Shown in pieces: positions 1 to 10,123 of a DNA stretch of 64,000 nucleotides; within the stretch, counting starts at the first letter, position 1; each line of letters opens with the position of its first letter. Under the pieces are notes generated by a model that worked only from the letters and a program-made list of their open reading frames with translations, did not search any database and was not told the origin of the DNA. Both the position numbers and the translations under genes were made by a program. This DNA is from Kribbella albertanoniae (GTDB lineage: Bacteria > Actinomycetota > Actinomycetes > Propionibacteriales > Kribbellaceae): positions 1-64,000 of the forward strand of contig NZ_SMKA01000012.1 in the NCBI RefSeq assembly GCF_004348455.1. Reading direction: 5' to 3'.

Positions 1-917
1 CTGGTGACGAGGACATCGCCCTGGCTGATCTCCTGGCGTTCTTCCGGCACCCCGTGAAGGGATATTTCCGGGCGCTCGACCTGACGCTGCCGTGGGAGGT
101 CGAGGGCGTCTCGGACCAGATGCCGGTGGAGATCGACAACCTGCAGAAGTGGTCGGTCGGCGACCGGCTGCTCCGCGACATGCTGGCCGGAGTCCACCCG
201 AACGACGCGCTGCAAGCAGAGTGGCGACGAGGCACGCTGCCACCGGGACGACTCGGCTGGCGGACGGCGACCGACGTACGCGACGAAGCCAAAGAGGTCG
301 CGCTCAGTGCGTATCCGCACCGGCAGGTCAGATCCCGGGCCTGTGATCTGGACGTCGATCTCGGCGGCGGCCGACGGCTGACCGGCACCGTGCCGACTGT
401 GCATGGCCACCGGCTGGTCTCGGTCGGCTTCTCCCGACTTGACGCCAAGCAGTTGTTGTCCTGCTGGATTCAGCTGCTCGCTCTGTCGGCCAACGACGAC
501 GACCACAACTGGACGGCGCTGGCCATCGGCCGCGGCCGGAACACTCCGGCGAGCCGGCTCTTCGGCCCGGTCGGACCGGAAGCCCGCGGCTTGCTTGCCG
601 ACCTGGCCGCGATCTACGACGCCGGCCGGCGCGAGCCGCTTCCGCTTCCACTCAAGACTTCGTTCGCCTGGTACGAAGCACGCCGTACCGGAGACGATCC
701 GGCCACCGCGGCCGGCCGACGATGGAGCCCGGCCGCCTACGACGGCGAGAACGCCGATCCCGCGCACGTCCGCGTCTGGGGTCCCTACAGCCGGCTCGAC
801 GACCTCCTGGAACCGACCCGGCCTGGCGAGGACCGCCCGGGCGAGCGAACTCGGCTCGGCGCGTACGCCGCCCGGCTCTGGGAACCGATGCTTCGCTACG
901 AGCAAGGAGGGTCGTGA
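1..917 (+). CDS. recC: RecC, exodeoxyribonuclease V gamma subunit (3' part)
   Basis: This is the C-terminal ~305 residues of RecC, the subunit of the RecBCD helicase/nuclease that splits the duplex and recognises Chi-type sequences during double-strand break repair. The reading frame is already open at base 3, so the gene begins outside the window. The first residues visible (LADLLAFFRHPVKGYF) match the RecC block 'LxDLxxFFxHPVK' that precedes its C-terminal domain. The stop codon overlaps the recB start by one base (TGATG), and recD follows, so recC-recB-recD form one operon. The C-terminus is intact. I see nothing unusual in the part present. Confidence 0.9.
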   Translation, partial: GDEDIALADLLAFFRHPVKGYFRALDLTLPWEVEGVSDQMPVEIDNLQKWSVGDRLLRDMLAGVHPNDALQAEWRRGTLPPGRLGWRTATDVRDEAKEVALSAYPHRQVRSRACDLDVDLGGGRRLTGTVPTVHGHRLVSVGFSRLDAKQLLSCWIQLLALSANDDDHNWTALAIGRGRNTPASRLFGPVGPEARGLLADLAAIYDAGRREPLPLPLKTSFAWYEARRTGDDPATAAGRRWSPAAYDGENADPAHVRVWGPYSRLDDLLEPTRPGEDRPGERTRLGAYAARLWEPMLRYEQGGS

Positions 918-3900
918 TGAAACCGTTCGATCTTCTCGGTGACCTCCCGACCGGAACCGTCGTACTGGAGGCAAGTGCCGGCACGGGCAAGACCTATGCG
1001 CTGGCCGGACTGGTCACCCGGTTCGTGGCCGAGGGCCGCGCCAGGCTCGACGAGATGCTGCTGATCACCTTCGGCCGCGCGGCCAGCCAGGAGCTTCGCG
1101 AGCGCGTACGTACCCAGTTGCTCGACGCCGAAATCGCACTGACCGACCCGGCCCGCTGGGCTGCCGACGAGGGCCTTCTCGGTCACCTCGCCAAGGGCAG
1201 CGCCGAAGAGATCGCGGAGCGGCATCTGCGGCTTCGCGATGCGCTGGCCAACTTCGACGCCGCGACCATCGCAACCACGCATCAGTTCTGTCAGCTCGTG
1301 CTGCGATCGCTCGGCGTCGCAGGTGACACCGATGCGGGCGTCACGCTGGTCGACGACCTGGGAGACCTCGTCACCGAGGTGGTCGACGACCTCTACCTCA
1401 GCCTCTTCGGGAACCTCGCGGACCAGCCGCCCATCAACCGGGCCACCGCACTCGAGATTGCGCTGAAAGCAGTCGCCAACCCACACACCAAGCTGGTTCC
1501 GGACCAGTACGCCGTGGGTTCGCCGGAGGGCGTTCGGATCGAGTTCGCGCACGCCGTACTGGCTGAGATGGAGCGTCGCAAGCGCCGCCTCGGCATTCTC
1601 GGGTACGACGATCTGCTCACCAGGCTCGCGGCCGCCCTGGAGGATCCCGACGCGCCGGCCCGCAAGCAGATGCAACGTCGGTGGTCCGTCGTCATGGTCG
1701 ACGAGTTCCAGGACACCGACCCGGTGCAGTGGAAGGTGATCGACGCAGCCTTCAACGGGGCCAGCACCCTGGTGCTGATCGGTGACCCCAAGCAAGCCAT
1801 CTATGCGTTCCGTGGCGGCGATATCGCGACCTACCTCACCGCCGCGGCCACGGCCGGAGAGCGACGTACCCTCGATACGAACTGGCGCAGCGACCAGCCG
1901 CTGGTCGACTGCCTCCAAGTCGTCCTGGGCGGAGCCCAGCTCGGCCACAAGGACATCGTCGTACACCCGGTCGCCGCCCATCACCAGGGCAACAGGCTTG
2001 CTGGAGCACCGTCCGTCGCCCCCTTCCGGCTGCGGGTCGCACGCAGGGACCAGTTCGGCTCGGCCCGGCGAAAGAGCGTCCCGATCGACGAGCTCCGCGA
2101 CCACATCGCCCGCGATCTGACGGCCGACATCGGTCGGCTGCTGACCGCCGGCGCGACGTACGCAGATCAACCGGTCCGCGCTGGTGATGTCGCGGTCATC
2201 GTCGAGACGCACAAGGACGCGCGCGTCTGTAGGGAGGAATTGGCCCGAGCCGGGATCCCGGCCGTCTACTCCGGAGACCTCGACATCTTCTCGTCGCAGG
2301 CCGCCAAGGACTGGCTCTGTCTGCTCGAGGCGTTCGAGCAACCGCACCGCTCCGGCATGGTCCGCGCCGCGGCGACCACGATGTTCTTCGGCGAAACGGC
2401 GGCAAGCCTGCGGGCCGGTGGCGAGGAGCTCACCGACCGGACCGGGCAGACGCTGCGAGCCTGGGCCGACCGGCTGCGAATCAGTGGGGTCGCGGCCGTC
2501 TTCGAGGCCGCGCAGGCGCACGGGATGACCCAGCGCGTCCTCGGCTGGCGCGGTGGCGAGCGCGACATGACCGACCTGGCTCACCTGGCCGAACTGCTCC
2601 ACGAGACCGCTCATCGCGAGGGCTTCAGACTGCCCGCCCTGCTCGACTGGTTGCGTGCGGAGTGCACCGGCCACGGACGCACGGCCGAGCGAACTCGGCG
2701 ACTCGACAGCGACGCAGCCGCCGTACAGATCATGACTGTGTGGGTCAGCAAAGGCCTGCAGTATCCAGTCGTGTACCTGCCGTTCGGTTTCACCCGCCAT
2801 GTGGTCGAGGAGACCGAGCTCCTGGTCTTCCACAAGGACGGCGAACGGTGTCTCGACCTCGGCGGCAAGAGGCACCGCGGTCACCGCGCCAATCAGAAGC
2901 TCTGGCGGGTCGAGGAGGCCGGTGACGACATTCGCCTCACCTATGTCGCGTTGACCCGCGCCCAGTCACAGGTCGTGGCCTGGTGGGCGCCGTCCTGGGA
3001 TGAGATCAATGGCGGCATCTCGCGGCTGCTGCGCGGCCGGAAACAAGGCGAAGCGATCGTGCCCGACACTCTCGACAGGTCATCCTCCGACGACGAAGTG
3101 CTGACCTGGCTGCGGCGCTGGCAGCAGGCCGGTGGGCCAGTGATCGAGGATTCCGTCATCGCCGAGCACTCCGAGCCCGTCCCCGAGGCACTCCCCAGTG
3201 GGCTCGCGTCCGGAGCCTTCACCCGCGAAGTCGACCTCACCTGGCGCCGTACGTCGTACTCGGGGCTGATCCGTGCGGCCGACCAACAGGTCGGCGGTGT
3301 CGCCAGCGAACACGAAGAGAGTCAGCTGGAGGACGAGACCGTCGATCCGGTATCAGCAGCTGGGCTGGCGCCGATCGATGCGCTCCCGTCTCCAATGGAT
3401 GGACTCCCGGCGGGAGCCACGTTCGGGTCGCTCGTGCACGCTGTGCTCGAAGAAGCCGATCCGCAGGCGCCCGATCTGCAGGCCGAACTGACCGCGAAGG
3501 TCCGCGAGCAGTTGCGATTCTGGCGAGTCGACGTGACCGCCGAGGCGCTGGCCACCGCGCTGCTGCCGATGCACACGACACCCCTCGGTCCGCTGGTTCC
3601 CGGTCTGACTCTCGGCGAGTTGGGCCGCGCCGACCGGCTCCGCGAACTCGACTTCGAGATCCCGCTCGCCGGCGGCGACGAATCGGTTCCGGCCGATGTC
3701 CGGCTGGAGCAGTTGGCGCCATTGCTGCGCACCCACCTGCCGGCGGACGATCCGCTCCTCCCGTACGCCGATCGCCTCGAACAGCCACTGCTCGGTCGGC
3801 AGAGCCTGCGCGGCTACCTCACCGGCTCGATCGACGTCGTACTGCGGATTCCGCATGGCTCGGGGCACCGCTTCGTCGTCGTCGACTACAAGACCAACCG

Positions 3901-4213
3901 GCTCGGCGATCCCGAGCAGCCCGCGACCTCTTCGGAGTACCTTCCGGAGCAGTTGGGTGCCGCGATGCTGCACTCCGACTATCCATTGCAGGCGATGCTT
4001 TACTCGGTGGTTCTGCACAGGTACCTCCGATGGCGGTTGCCGGGCTACGACCCCGACGTACATCTCGGTGGAGTGATCTACCTCTACCTGCGCGGGATGT
4101 GCGGGCCGCAGACACCAGTCGTGGACGGCCATCCGGCCGGGGTGTTCAGCTGGCCGATGCCGACAGCACTCGTACTCGCCCTGTCCGAACTGCTCGACGG
4201 GAGCACACGATGA
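917..4213 (+). CDS. recB: RecB, exodeoxyribonuclease V beta subunit
   Basis: RecB is the 3'-5' helicase and nuclease subunit of RecBCD (UvrD/Rep-like SF1A). The protein is 1,098 residues. A Walker A motif (ASAGTGKT, K25) lies near the N-terminus and a Walker B/DEXQ box (VDEFQDTD) near residue 262. The C-terminal RecB-family nuclease motif DYKTNRLG sits near residue 990 and supplies the catalytic Asp and Lys. The ATG at 917 was chosen over upstream in-frame starts because it overlaps the recC stop by one base and follows a good AAGGAGG site at 904-910. The length is normal for actinobacterial RecB. The stop overlaps the recD start (ATGA), which implies translational coupling and equal subunit supply. 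Confidence 0.95.
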   Translation: MKPFDLLGDLPTGTVVLEASAGTGKTYALAGLVTRFVAEGRARLDEMLLITFGRAASQELRERVRTQLLDAEIALTDPARWAADEGLLGHLAKGSAEEIAERHLRLRDALANFDAATIATTHQFCQLVLRSLGVAGDTDAGVTLVDDLGDLVTEVVDDLYLSLFGNLADQPPINRATALEIALKAVANPHTKLVPDQYAVGSPEGVRIEFAHAVLAEMERRKRRLGILGYDDLLTRLAAALEDPDAPARKQMQRRWSVVMVDEFQDTDPVQWKVIDAAFNGASTLVLIGDPKQAIYAFRGGDIATYLTAAATAGERRTLDTNWRSDQPLVDCLQVVLGGAQLGHKDIVVHPVAAHHQGNRLAGAPSVAPFRLRVARRDQFGSARRKSVPIDELRDHIARDLTADIGRLLTAGATYADQPVRAGDVAVIVETHKDARVCREELARAGIPAVYSGDLDIFSSQAAKDWLCLLEAFEQPHRSGMVRAAATTMFFGETAASLRAGGEELTDRTGQTLRAWADRLRISGVAAVFEAAQAHGMTQRVLGWRGGERDMTDLAHLAELLHETAHREGFRLPALLDWLRAECTGHGRTAERTRRLDSDAAAVQIMTVWVSKGLQYPVVYLPFGFTRHVVEETELLVFHKDGERCLDLGGKRHRGHRANQKLWRVEEAGDDIRLTYVALTRAQSQVVAWWAPSWDEINGGISRLLRGRKQGEAIVPDTLDRSSSDDEVLTWLRRWQQAGGPVIEDSVIAEHSEPVPEALPSGLASGAFTREVDLTWRRTSYSGLIRAADQQVGGVASEHEESQLEDETVDPVSAAGLAPIDALPSPMDGLPAGATFGSLVHAVLEEADPQAPDLQAELTAKVREQLRFWRVDVTAEALATALLPMHTTPLGPLVPGLTLGELGRADRLRELDFEIPLAGGDESVPADVRLEQLAPLLRTHLPADDPLLPYADRLEQPLLGRQSLRGYLTGSIDVVLRIPHGSGHRFVVVDYKTNRLGDPEQPATSSEYLPEQLGAAMLHSDYPLQAMLYSVVLHRYLRWRLPGYDPDVHLGGVIYLYLRGMCGPQTPVVDGHPAGVFSWPMPTALVLALSELLDGSTR

Positions 4214-5973
4214 CCGCGACCGTTGACGAGTTCGACTCGACCCTCGCGCTTGCCGCGACCGGGATCCTGCGTGACTTCAACACAGCCGGCGTGATCGTGG
4301 CCGCCGACGTCCACGTAGCCTCCCGGCTCACCGCGATGCTTGCTGAAAGCAACGAATCCGTGGCGCTGGCCTGTGCTTTGGTAGCACGAGCCGTTCGAGC
4401 CGGATCCGTCTGCCTCGATCTCGCCGAGGTCCGTGCCGAGGTTGGTGACGATGGCACCGAGCTGGCCTGGCCTGCCCTGGACGAGTGGCTCGCGGCTGTG
4501 AAGGCGAGTCCGCTGCTCAGCGCCCCACACCCACTCCGCCTTGAGGGCACTCGCCTGTACTTCGATCGCTACTGGCGAGAGGAGGACGAGGTCGATCAGA
4601 ACCTTCGCCGCCGCGCCGGCCGACCCGCACCCACCATTGCCAGTGAAAAAGCTCTGACCGCCGGACTCGACCGCCTCTTCCCCGGTCCGGCATACATCGA
4701 ACAGCGGACAGCGGCCGAAACAGCTGCCCGGCAGTGGACGACGGTCCTGACGGGCGGCCCGGGCACCGGCAAGACCACCACGGTCGCGGGCCTACTGACC
4801 CTCCTCGCAGAGCAGGCCGAGCTGGCCGGGGATCGCCGCCCGCGAATAGCCCTCACCGCACCAACCGGTAAGGCAGCAGGCCGCCTCGAGGAGGCGGTTC
4901 GGCGCGAGATGACTGAGCGCCTCACTGCGGAGGACAGAGACAGACTCGGCGAATTTCAGGCCCGAACCCTGCACATGCTGCTCGGTCGGCGACCCGATTC
5001 GTCGACGCGGTTCCGCCACGACCGGGACAACCGTCTACCGCACGACATCGTCATCGTCGACGAGACCTCGATGGTCTCGCTGACGATGATGGCGCGACTC
5101 CTCGATGCGGTCCGGCCCGAGGCCCACCTGGTCCTGGTCGGCGACCCCGACCAACTGGCATCCATCGAAGCAGGCGCAGTACTCGCCGATCTCGTCGAGG
5201 GACTCGTCGCCGGCGGGCACATCGAAGCGGCCGAGCTTCGGACCTCACACCGGTTCGGAGGTGAGATCGGCAAGCTGGCGTTGGCCATTCGCGACGGCGA
5301 GCCAGAGGTCGTCCTCGACGTACTGCGTGAAGGCGGTGACCGAGTCCACTTCGTCGATGACGACGATCCTCTCGAAACTCTGCGTTCGGCGATACTCCCC
5401 GACGTACTGGCAATCAGGGCCGCCGCTGAGGCCGGCGACACAGACGCCGCGCTGGCAGCACTGGATCGCCATCGCCTTCTCTGCGCCCACCGCGAAGGCC
5501 CATGGGGAGTCAGCCACTGGAATCGGACCGTCGAGCGGTGGATCACCGAAGAAACCGAAGACCCGCTCTGGGACACCTGGTACGTCGGCCGGCCGGTACT
5601 GGTGACCGCCAACGACTACACCCTCGGCATCTATAACGGAGACGTCGGCGTGACGATCCGACGACCTGACGGCTCCCTCCGAGTCTGCATCGACAGCACC
5701 CGCGGCCGCCTCGACCTCGCCCCCACCAGGCTCGGCAACATCGAAACCCTCCACGCCATGACCATCCACAAAGCCCAAGGCAGCCAAGCCACCGAAGTTA
5801 CCGTCCTGATGCCGGGCGAAGAGTCCCGCCTCCTGACCCGAGAACTCTTCTACACAGCAGTCACCCGCGCCCAGGACCGAGTGCGAGTAGTCGGCACCGA
5901 GGCCGCGATCCGCTCAGCCCTCAGCCGCCGCGCCCTCCGCGCAACCGGCCTCCGCCAACGCCTGACCAACTGA
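4210..5973 (+). CDS. recD: RecD, exodeoxyribonuclease V alpha subunit
   Basis: RecD is the 5'-3' SF1B helicase of the RecBCD complex. The 587-residue product has Walker A (GGPGTGKTTT) near residue 182, Walker B (IVDETSMVS) near 285 and the C-terminal 2B/motif VI region (TIHKAQGSQ, then FYTAVTRAQDRV near 547). The start at 4210 overlaps the recB stop by four bases (ATGA). Longer in-frame extensions would run deep inside recB and have no support. All three subunits are intact where visible, so a functional RecBCD is expected. Only 14 bases separate its stop from the convergent rnhA stop, with no clear terminator between them. Confidence 0.95.
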   Translation: MTATVDEFDSTLALAATGILRDFNTAGVIVAADVHVASRLTAMLAESNESVALACALVARAVRAGSVCLDLAEVRAEVGDDGTELAWPALDEWLAAVKASPLLSAPHPLRLEGTRLYFDRYWREEDEVDQNLRRRAGRPAPTIASEKALTAGLDRLFPGPAYIEQRTAAETAARQWTTVLTGGPGTGKTTTVAGLLTLLAEQAELAGDRRPRIALTAPTGKAAGRLEEAVRREMTERLTAEDRDRLGEFQARTLHMLLGRRPDSSTRFRHDRDNRLPHDIVIVDETSMVSLTMMARLLDAVRPEAHLVLVGDPDQLASIEAGAVLADLVEGLVAGGHIEAAELRTSHRFGGEIGKLALAIRDGEPEVVLDVLREGGDRVHFVDDDDPLETLRSAILPDVLAIRAAAEAGDTDAALAALDRHRLLCAHREGPWGVSHWNRTVERWITEETEDPLWDTWYVGRPVLVTANDYTLGIYNGDVGVTIRRPDGSLRVCIDSTRGRLDLAPTRLGNIETLHAMTIHKAQGSQATEVTVLMPGEESRLLTRELFYTAVTRAQDRVRVVGTEAAIRSALSRRALRATGLRQRLTN

Positions 5974-5987
5974 TCCTGGTCCCGGGC

Positions 5988-6515
5988 CTAGTCGAAAAGA
6001 CTGGGTTCCGGGTCAGGCTGAACCGGAGCCGGCCGGAATCTCGCACCCGGTTGGACCACCGCGCTTCCGATCGCCTCCTCCAGCCCTTCGACCGCGAGCC
6101 GATCGGCGCGCTCGTTCTCCGGATGCCCGGCGTGCCCCTTCACCCAGAACCACTCGACGTCGTGTCGCGCGTTCGCCCGCTCCAGCCGCTGCCACAGATC
6201 GGCGTTCTTGACCGGCAACTTCGCCGACGTCCGCCACCCGTTCAGCTTCCACCTCGGCAGCCACTGGGTGATGCCGTTCCGCACGTACGTGCTGTCGGTA
6301 TGAACCTTCACCACTTCGCCATCCCGGGTCAGGCCCTCCAGCGCCATGATCGGAGCCATCAACTCCATCCGGTTGTTGGTGGTCTCCCCCGGCTCTCCGC
6401 CGTACAACTCCTTCTCGTGCTCCCCGTACCGCAGCACCACGCCCCACCCACCAGGCCCCGGATTGGGACTGCAGGCCCCGTCGGTGAAGATCTCAACAAG
6501 CCGCTTGTCAGTCAC
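5988..6515 (-). CDS. rnhA: Ribonuclease HI
   Basis: A cytoplasmic enzyme that degrades RNA in RNA-DNA hybrids (R-loops, lagging-strand primers). The 175-residue protein has all four metal-binding carboxylates: D12 (FTDGAC), E51 (NRMELM), D74 (VHTDSTYV) and D138 (NERADRL). The active-site loop [11 protein letters not shown] contains the conserved His (about H128/H131). The start is a GTG at 6515. The protein is about 20 residues longer than E. coli RNase HI because of a proline-rich C-terminal tail. It converges on recD with a 14-base gap, so readthrough from either side is possible. This is a standalone housekeeping gene. Confidence 0.95.
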   Translation of the reverse strand: MTDKRLVEIFTDGACSPNPGPGGWGVVLRYGEHEKELYGGEPGETTNNRMELMAPIMALEGLTRDGEVVKVHTDSTYVRNGITQWLPRWKLNGWRTSAKLPVKNADLWQRLERANARHDVEWFWVKGHAGHPENERADRLAVEGLEEAIGSAVVQPGARFRPAPVQPDPEPSLFD

Positions 6516-6681
6516 CGCCGAACCCTATCGCCGGGGATCGAGGTAGTGCGTGCCGACCGGCACGCGCACGGCTGTTGTCGATACGCGCAGGATCGCGGGG
6601 GCGTTCGTGGACGCGACGGTGCCGGACCGTGTTCCTTGGCAGGGAGGACTCAGATCTTCCTTCGTCGCCGTGGAGGCCGTC

Positions 6682-9600
6682 ATGCCCACCCTGTCTCATC
6701 GATGTCGTGTTGCCGGAGCCGGTCGTTCGCGGCGCCGGTCTCGTTTGCCGAAGGTGGCGTGGGGCGTGGCGATGAGCTGTGTCCTCGCCTTCCTCGGAGG
6801 TTGCCTGGTCGTCGTCACGTCGACGCCGGCTGCTTCTGCGACGGTGTCGGACGAGGCCTCGACGGTGCTGGGCGAAGCACAGGCGCAGAATGTCGCCGCC
6901 AGAACAAGGCGCCAGGTCGAGGTCGGCACGCTGACCACCGAGACCGGGCAGGTGTTCGCCAATCCGGACGGTTCCTTCACCAGGCACGAGTCGGCGTTGC
7001 CGGTACGGGTCCACGGGTCGTCCGGATGGGTGCCGGTGAACATGACGTTGCGGGCCAGAGCCGACGGAACGGTAGCGCCGATCGCCGGCCCGCTCGATCT
7101 GGCGTTCTCCGGTGGCGGCGAGATGCCTCTCGTGCAGCTTCGCCAGGACGGCCGTGAGCTGGCTGTCGGCTGGCCGGGCAAACTGCCCCAGCCGGTGCTG
7201 TCCGGCGAGACCGCGACCTACCGGGAGGTCTTTCCCGGCGTCGACCTCGTCCTGACTGCCTCGACTGCTGGTCTGTCGCAGATCCTGGTCGTCAAGAACG
7301 CGGCAGCCGCGGCGAACCCGGCGCTCGGATCGCTGCCGTATCGCCTGACCACCAAGGGTTTGGTGGTTCGTTCCACGGCGGCGGGGCTGACTGCGACCGA
7401 TCCGGCCGGCGAAGTCGTGTTCAGTGGACCCGCGCCGTACATGTGGGATTCGTCCGGTCGCGGGTCCGCCGTACAGCCCGGTGGCCGGGTCACGGCGGTC
7501 GGCGCCCGGGTCGCCGGGGATCAGCTGTCGCTCGTGCCGGATCGGGCGTTGCTGAACGCCAAGACCACTCGGTTCCCGGTCTACATCGACCCGTCGTGGT
7601 CCGGCGTCAAGCAGGCCTGGACCCAAGTCTGGAGCAACTACCCGACCACGTCGTTCTACAACGGCGCGAACCTCGGAACGTCGGAGAAGGTCGCCCGGGT
7701 GGGCTATGACAGCACGGACAAGAAGCGCACCCGCTCGTTCTTCCAGTTCGACACCAGCGGCGTGAAGTACAAGCACATCCTCAAGGCCACGCTGCAGACA
7801 GCGTCGAACTGGTCGTGGTCGTGCACGGTGCGCGAGGTACAGGTGTGGGCGACCAACCCGATCTCCTCGGCCACCACCTGGAAGAACCAGCCGACCTGGG
7901 CGTACCAGATGGAGAAGAAGAGCTTCGCGAAGGGCTTCTCGTCGTCCAGTTGCCCGGCCGGCGGGGTCGAGTTCAACGTGACCAGCCAGATCACGAACGC
8001 CGCGGCCAACGGCTGGTCCAACGTCACGCAGGGACTTCGGACGTCGACGACGGCGGAGACCAACAACGATACGTACTCGTGGAAGAAGTTCGCCAACAAC
8101 CCGAGCATCACCATCGACTACAACACGATTCCCGACAGCCCGGCGAACCTCACCACCGAAGGCTCGGCCTCGTGTGTGACGGGTCCCGATCGGCTGGTCG
8201 TGTCCACGGTGACGCCGACGCTTCGAGCGACTCTCCACGACGTCGACAACTCGGTCCAGGCACACTTCGAGTGGTGGACGGCCGATGGCACGGCCCCGGC
8301 CGGGGAGTACGTCTCACCGGTCGTCGCGGGTGCGACGCCCACGGTCGTGGCGACCTCTGTTCCGTCAGGTGCCTTCGGCAACGGTGTGGTCGGCAAGTGG
8401 CGCGTGCGCGCCGAGGACGGCATCGACGTCAGCGCGTGGAGTCCGTGGTGTGAGTTCGCCGTGGATGACGCGGCGCCTGAGGCACCCACGGCAGTGTCGT
8501 CGGGGTTCCCGGACAACGGGTCCGGCGACGCGGTGATGGGGACGAGCCTGCCGGTCACGTTCGGCGCCAACGGCGAGTCCGACGTGGTCAAGTACGAGTA
8601 CACCTTGAACGGTACGTCGACCGCGCTGAACCTGACGGCGACGCCGTCGCAGCCGGGTGCCGAGGCGGCGATCTCCGTCGTACCGGATCGGTACGTGAAC
8701 TGGCTGCACGTCCGCTCGGTCGATGCCGGGGGCAACCGCTCCGCGGTGGTGACGGCGGTGTTCTACGCCGCACCGGCACCGGGGCCGGTCGCGGACTGGG
8801 GGCTGGACGAGACCGGTGACGGCACGGTGGCGGTCGACTCCGCGCCTGGCCGGCACAGCGCCACCCTGGCCGGCGGCGCGTCCTGGGGTGACGGCCGGCA
8901 AGGCGGTGCCCTGACGCTCAACGGCACGACGGGGTACGCCGCGACGACCGCATCGGTGGTCAACACATCGAACTCGTTGTCCGTGTCGGGCTGGGTGCGG
9001 CTGACCGACATCTCGCACAACGCGGTGGTGGCCACCCAGGTCGGGAGCCAGGCCGGCGCCTTCACGTTGTCCTACTCGAGCTCCTCTCGGCGGTGGATCT
9101 TCCAACGCACCTCGGCCGACGTCGCCTCGCCGACGTACACCAAGGCGATCTCCACGACGGTGCCCGCGGCGGACGGCAGGTGGGTGCACCTGACCGGTGT
9201 GTACGACGCACCGAGCGCCCAGATCCGGCTTTACGTCAACGGTGTTCTCGAGGCGACCACGGCGTACACCACGCCGTGGAGCGCGGCCGGCTCGTTCCAG
9301 ATCGGGCGGTCGAAGGTCAACGGCGTCTACGGCGAGTACTGGCCGGGTGACCTTGACCAGCTGCAGGTGCACAACCGGGTGTTGCTGCCGGGCGAGATCC
9401 AGCAGGTGGCCCGGCGCGACGGTCATTGGCTGATGGACGAGAGCTCCGGAACGACGGCCGGCGACACCGCCGGGGCGCATCCGGCGAGCTGGTCGGCCAG
9501 CGGCGCGTCACGCGTGGCCGGCAAGACCGGCAACGCGGTGCAACTGAACGGCACCACCGGTGTGCTGACGGCCTCGGGGCCGGCGGTCCGCACCGACGGC

Positions 9601-10071
9601 AGCTTCACGGTGGCCGCCTGGGTGAAGCCGTCCGCGGTCGGCAAGAACGAAGTCGTGATCAGCCAGGACGGCTCGCAGGTCAGCGGTTTCCGCCTGGGAT
9701 ACGTCTGGGACGACCTGTACGGCGGCTATCGCTGGTCGGTGGCGATGCCGGTCGCGGACTCAGTGTCTGCGGAGGTACACACGGCGGTCGGCCCGTTCGA
9801 CGAGCCAGTTGCCGGTCAGTGGACGCACGTCGCGGGAGTGTACGACGCGAAGGACCAGACGCTGCGGCTGTACGTCGGCGGCCAGTTCGTGGCCGAGACC
9901 TATCACCGCAGTGCGTGGAACGCGGCCGGCGCGGCACGCTTCGGAGCGGGCTGGACGTCGGCGGCCGGCCTCCGTGACTTCTTCACCGGCGCCATAGACG
10001 ACGTACAGATGCATTCCGGTGTGCTCACGGATCAGCAGATCGCCGACCTCTACTTGCCTTCCCAACTGTGA
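6682..10071 (+). CDS. Secreted DNRLRE/LamG-domain protein preceding an Rhs protein
   Basis: A 1,129-residue exported protein. The ATG at 6682 has a nearby GGAGG-like site (about 6671). It opens a basic n-region, a hydrophobic core and a likely cleavage after ...TPAASA near residue 56. Residues about 310-475 resemble the DNRLRE domain of WapA-like wall proteins (paired Trp/Tyr strands, 'SFFQFDTSGV', 'SATTWKNQPTW'). A fibronectin-like stretch follows, then two LamG/concanavalin-like jelly-roll domains from about 700 and 914 (VADWGLDE..., HWLMDESSG...; both with LNGTTGY/V and ...RLYVNG/GG). No enzyme signature is seen. It lies 52 bases upstream of the Rhs gene in the same direction. It probably acts at the cell surface with that protein, for example in wall or glycan attachment; this is inference. 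Confidence 0.8.
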   Translation: MPTLSHRCRVAGAGRSRRRSRLPKVAWGVAMSCVLAFLGGCLVVVTSTPAASATVSDEASTVLGEAQAQNVAARTRRQVEVGTLTTETGQVFANPDGSFTRHESALPVRVHGSSGWVPVNMTLRARADGTVAPIAGPLDLAFSGGGEMPLVQLRQDGRELAVGWPGKLPQPVLSGETATYREVFPGVDLVLTASTAGLSQILVVKNAAAAANPALGSLPYRLTTKGLVVRSTAAGLTATDPAGEVVFSGPAPYMWDSSGRGSAVQPGGRVTAVGARVAGDQLSLVPDRALLNAKTTRFPVYIDPSWSGVKQAWTQVWSNYPTTSFYNGANLGTSEKVARVGYDSTDKKRTRSFFQFDTSGVKYKHILKATLQTASNWSWSCTVREVQVWATNPISSATTWKNQPTWAYQMEKKSFAKGFSSSSCPAGGVEFNVTSQITNAAANGWSNVTQGLRTSTTAETNNDTYSWKKFANNPSITIDYNTIPDSPANLTTEGSASCVTGPDRLVVSTVTPTLRATLHDVDNSVQAHFEWWTADGTAPAGEYVSPVVAGATPTVVATSVPSGAFGNGVVGKWRVRAEDGIDVSAWSPWCEFAVDDAAPEAPTAVSSGFPDNGSGDAVMGTSLPVTFGANGESDVVKYEYTLNGTSTALNLTATPSQPGAEAAISVVPDRYVNWLHVRSVDAGGNRSAVVTAVFYAAPAPGPVADWGLDETGDGTVAVDSAPGRHSATLAGGASWGDGRQGGALTLNGTTGYAATTASVVNTSNSLSVSGWVRLTDISHNAVVATQVGSQAGAFTLSYSSSSRRWIFQRTSADVASPTYTKAISTTVPAADGRWVHLTGVYDAPSAQIRLYVNGVLEATTAYTTPWSAAGSFQIGRSKVNGVYGEYWPGDLDQLQVHNRVLLPGEIQQVARRDGHWLMDESSGTTAGDTAGAHPASWSASGASRVAGKTGNAVQLNGTTGVLTASGPAVRTDGSFTVAAWVKPSAVGKNEVVISQDGSQVSGFRLGYVWDDLYGGYRWSVAMPVADSVSAEVHTAVGPFDEPVAGQWTHVAGVYDAKDQTLRLYVGGQFVAETYHRSAWNAAGAARFGAGWTSAAGLRDFFTGAIDDVQMHSGVLTDQQIADLYLPSQL

Positions 10072-10123
10072 CCCACCCGCTCGTGGACACAGTTCCGCCC
10101 CGTTTGATGAGAGGAGTGGCGCC

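Noticed and set aside
896-2884. Long open frame on the minus strand opposite recB
   Set aside because: It is antisense to a gene with clear motifs, has no family features of its own, and is explained by GC-rich codon bias keeping the opposite frame open.
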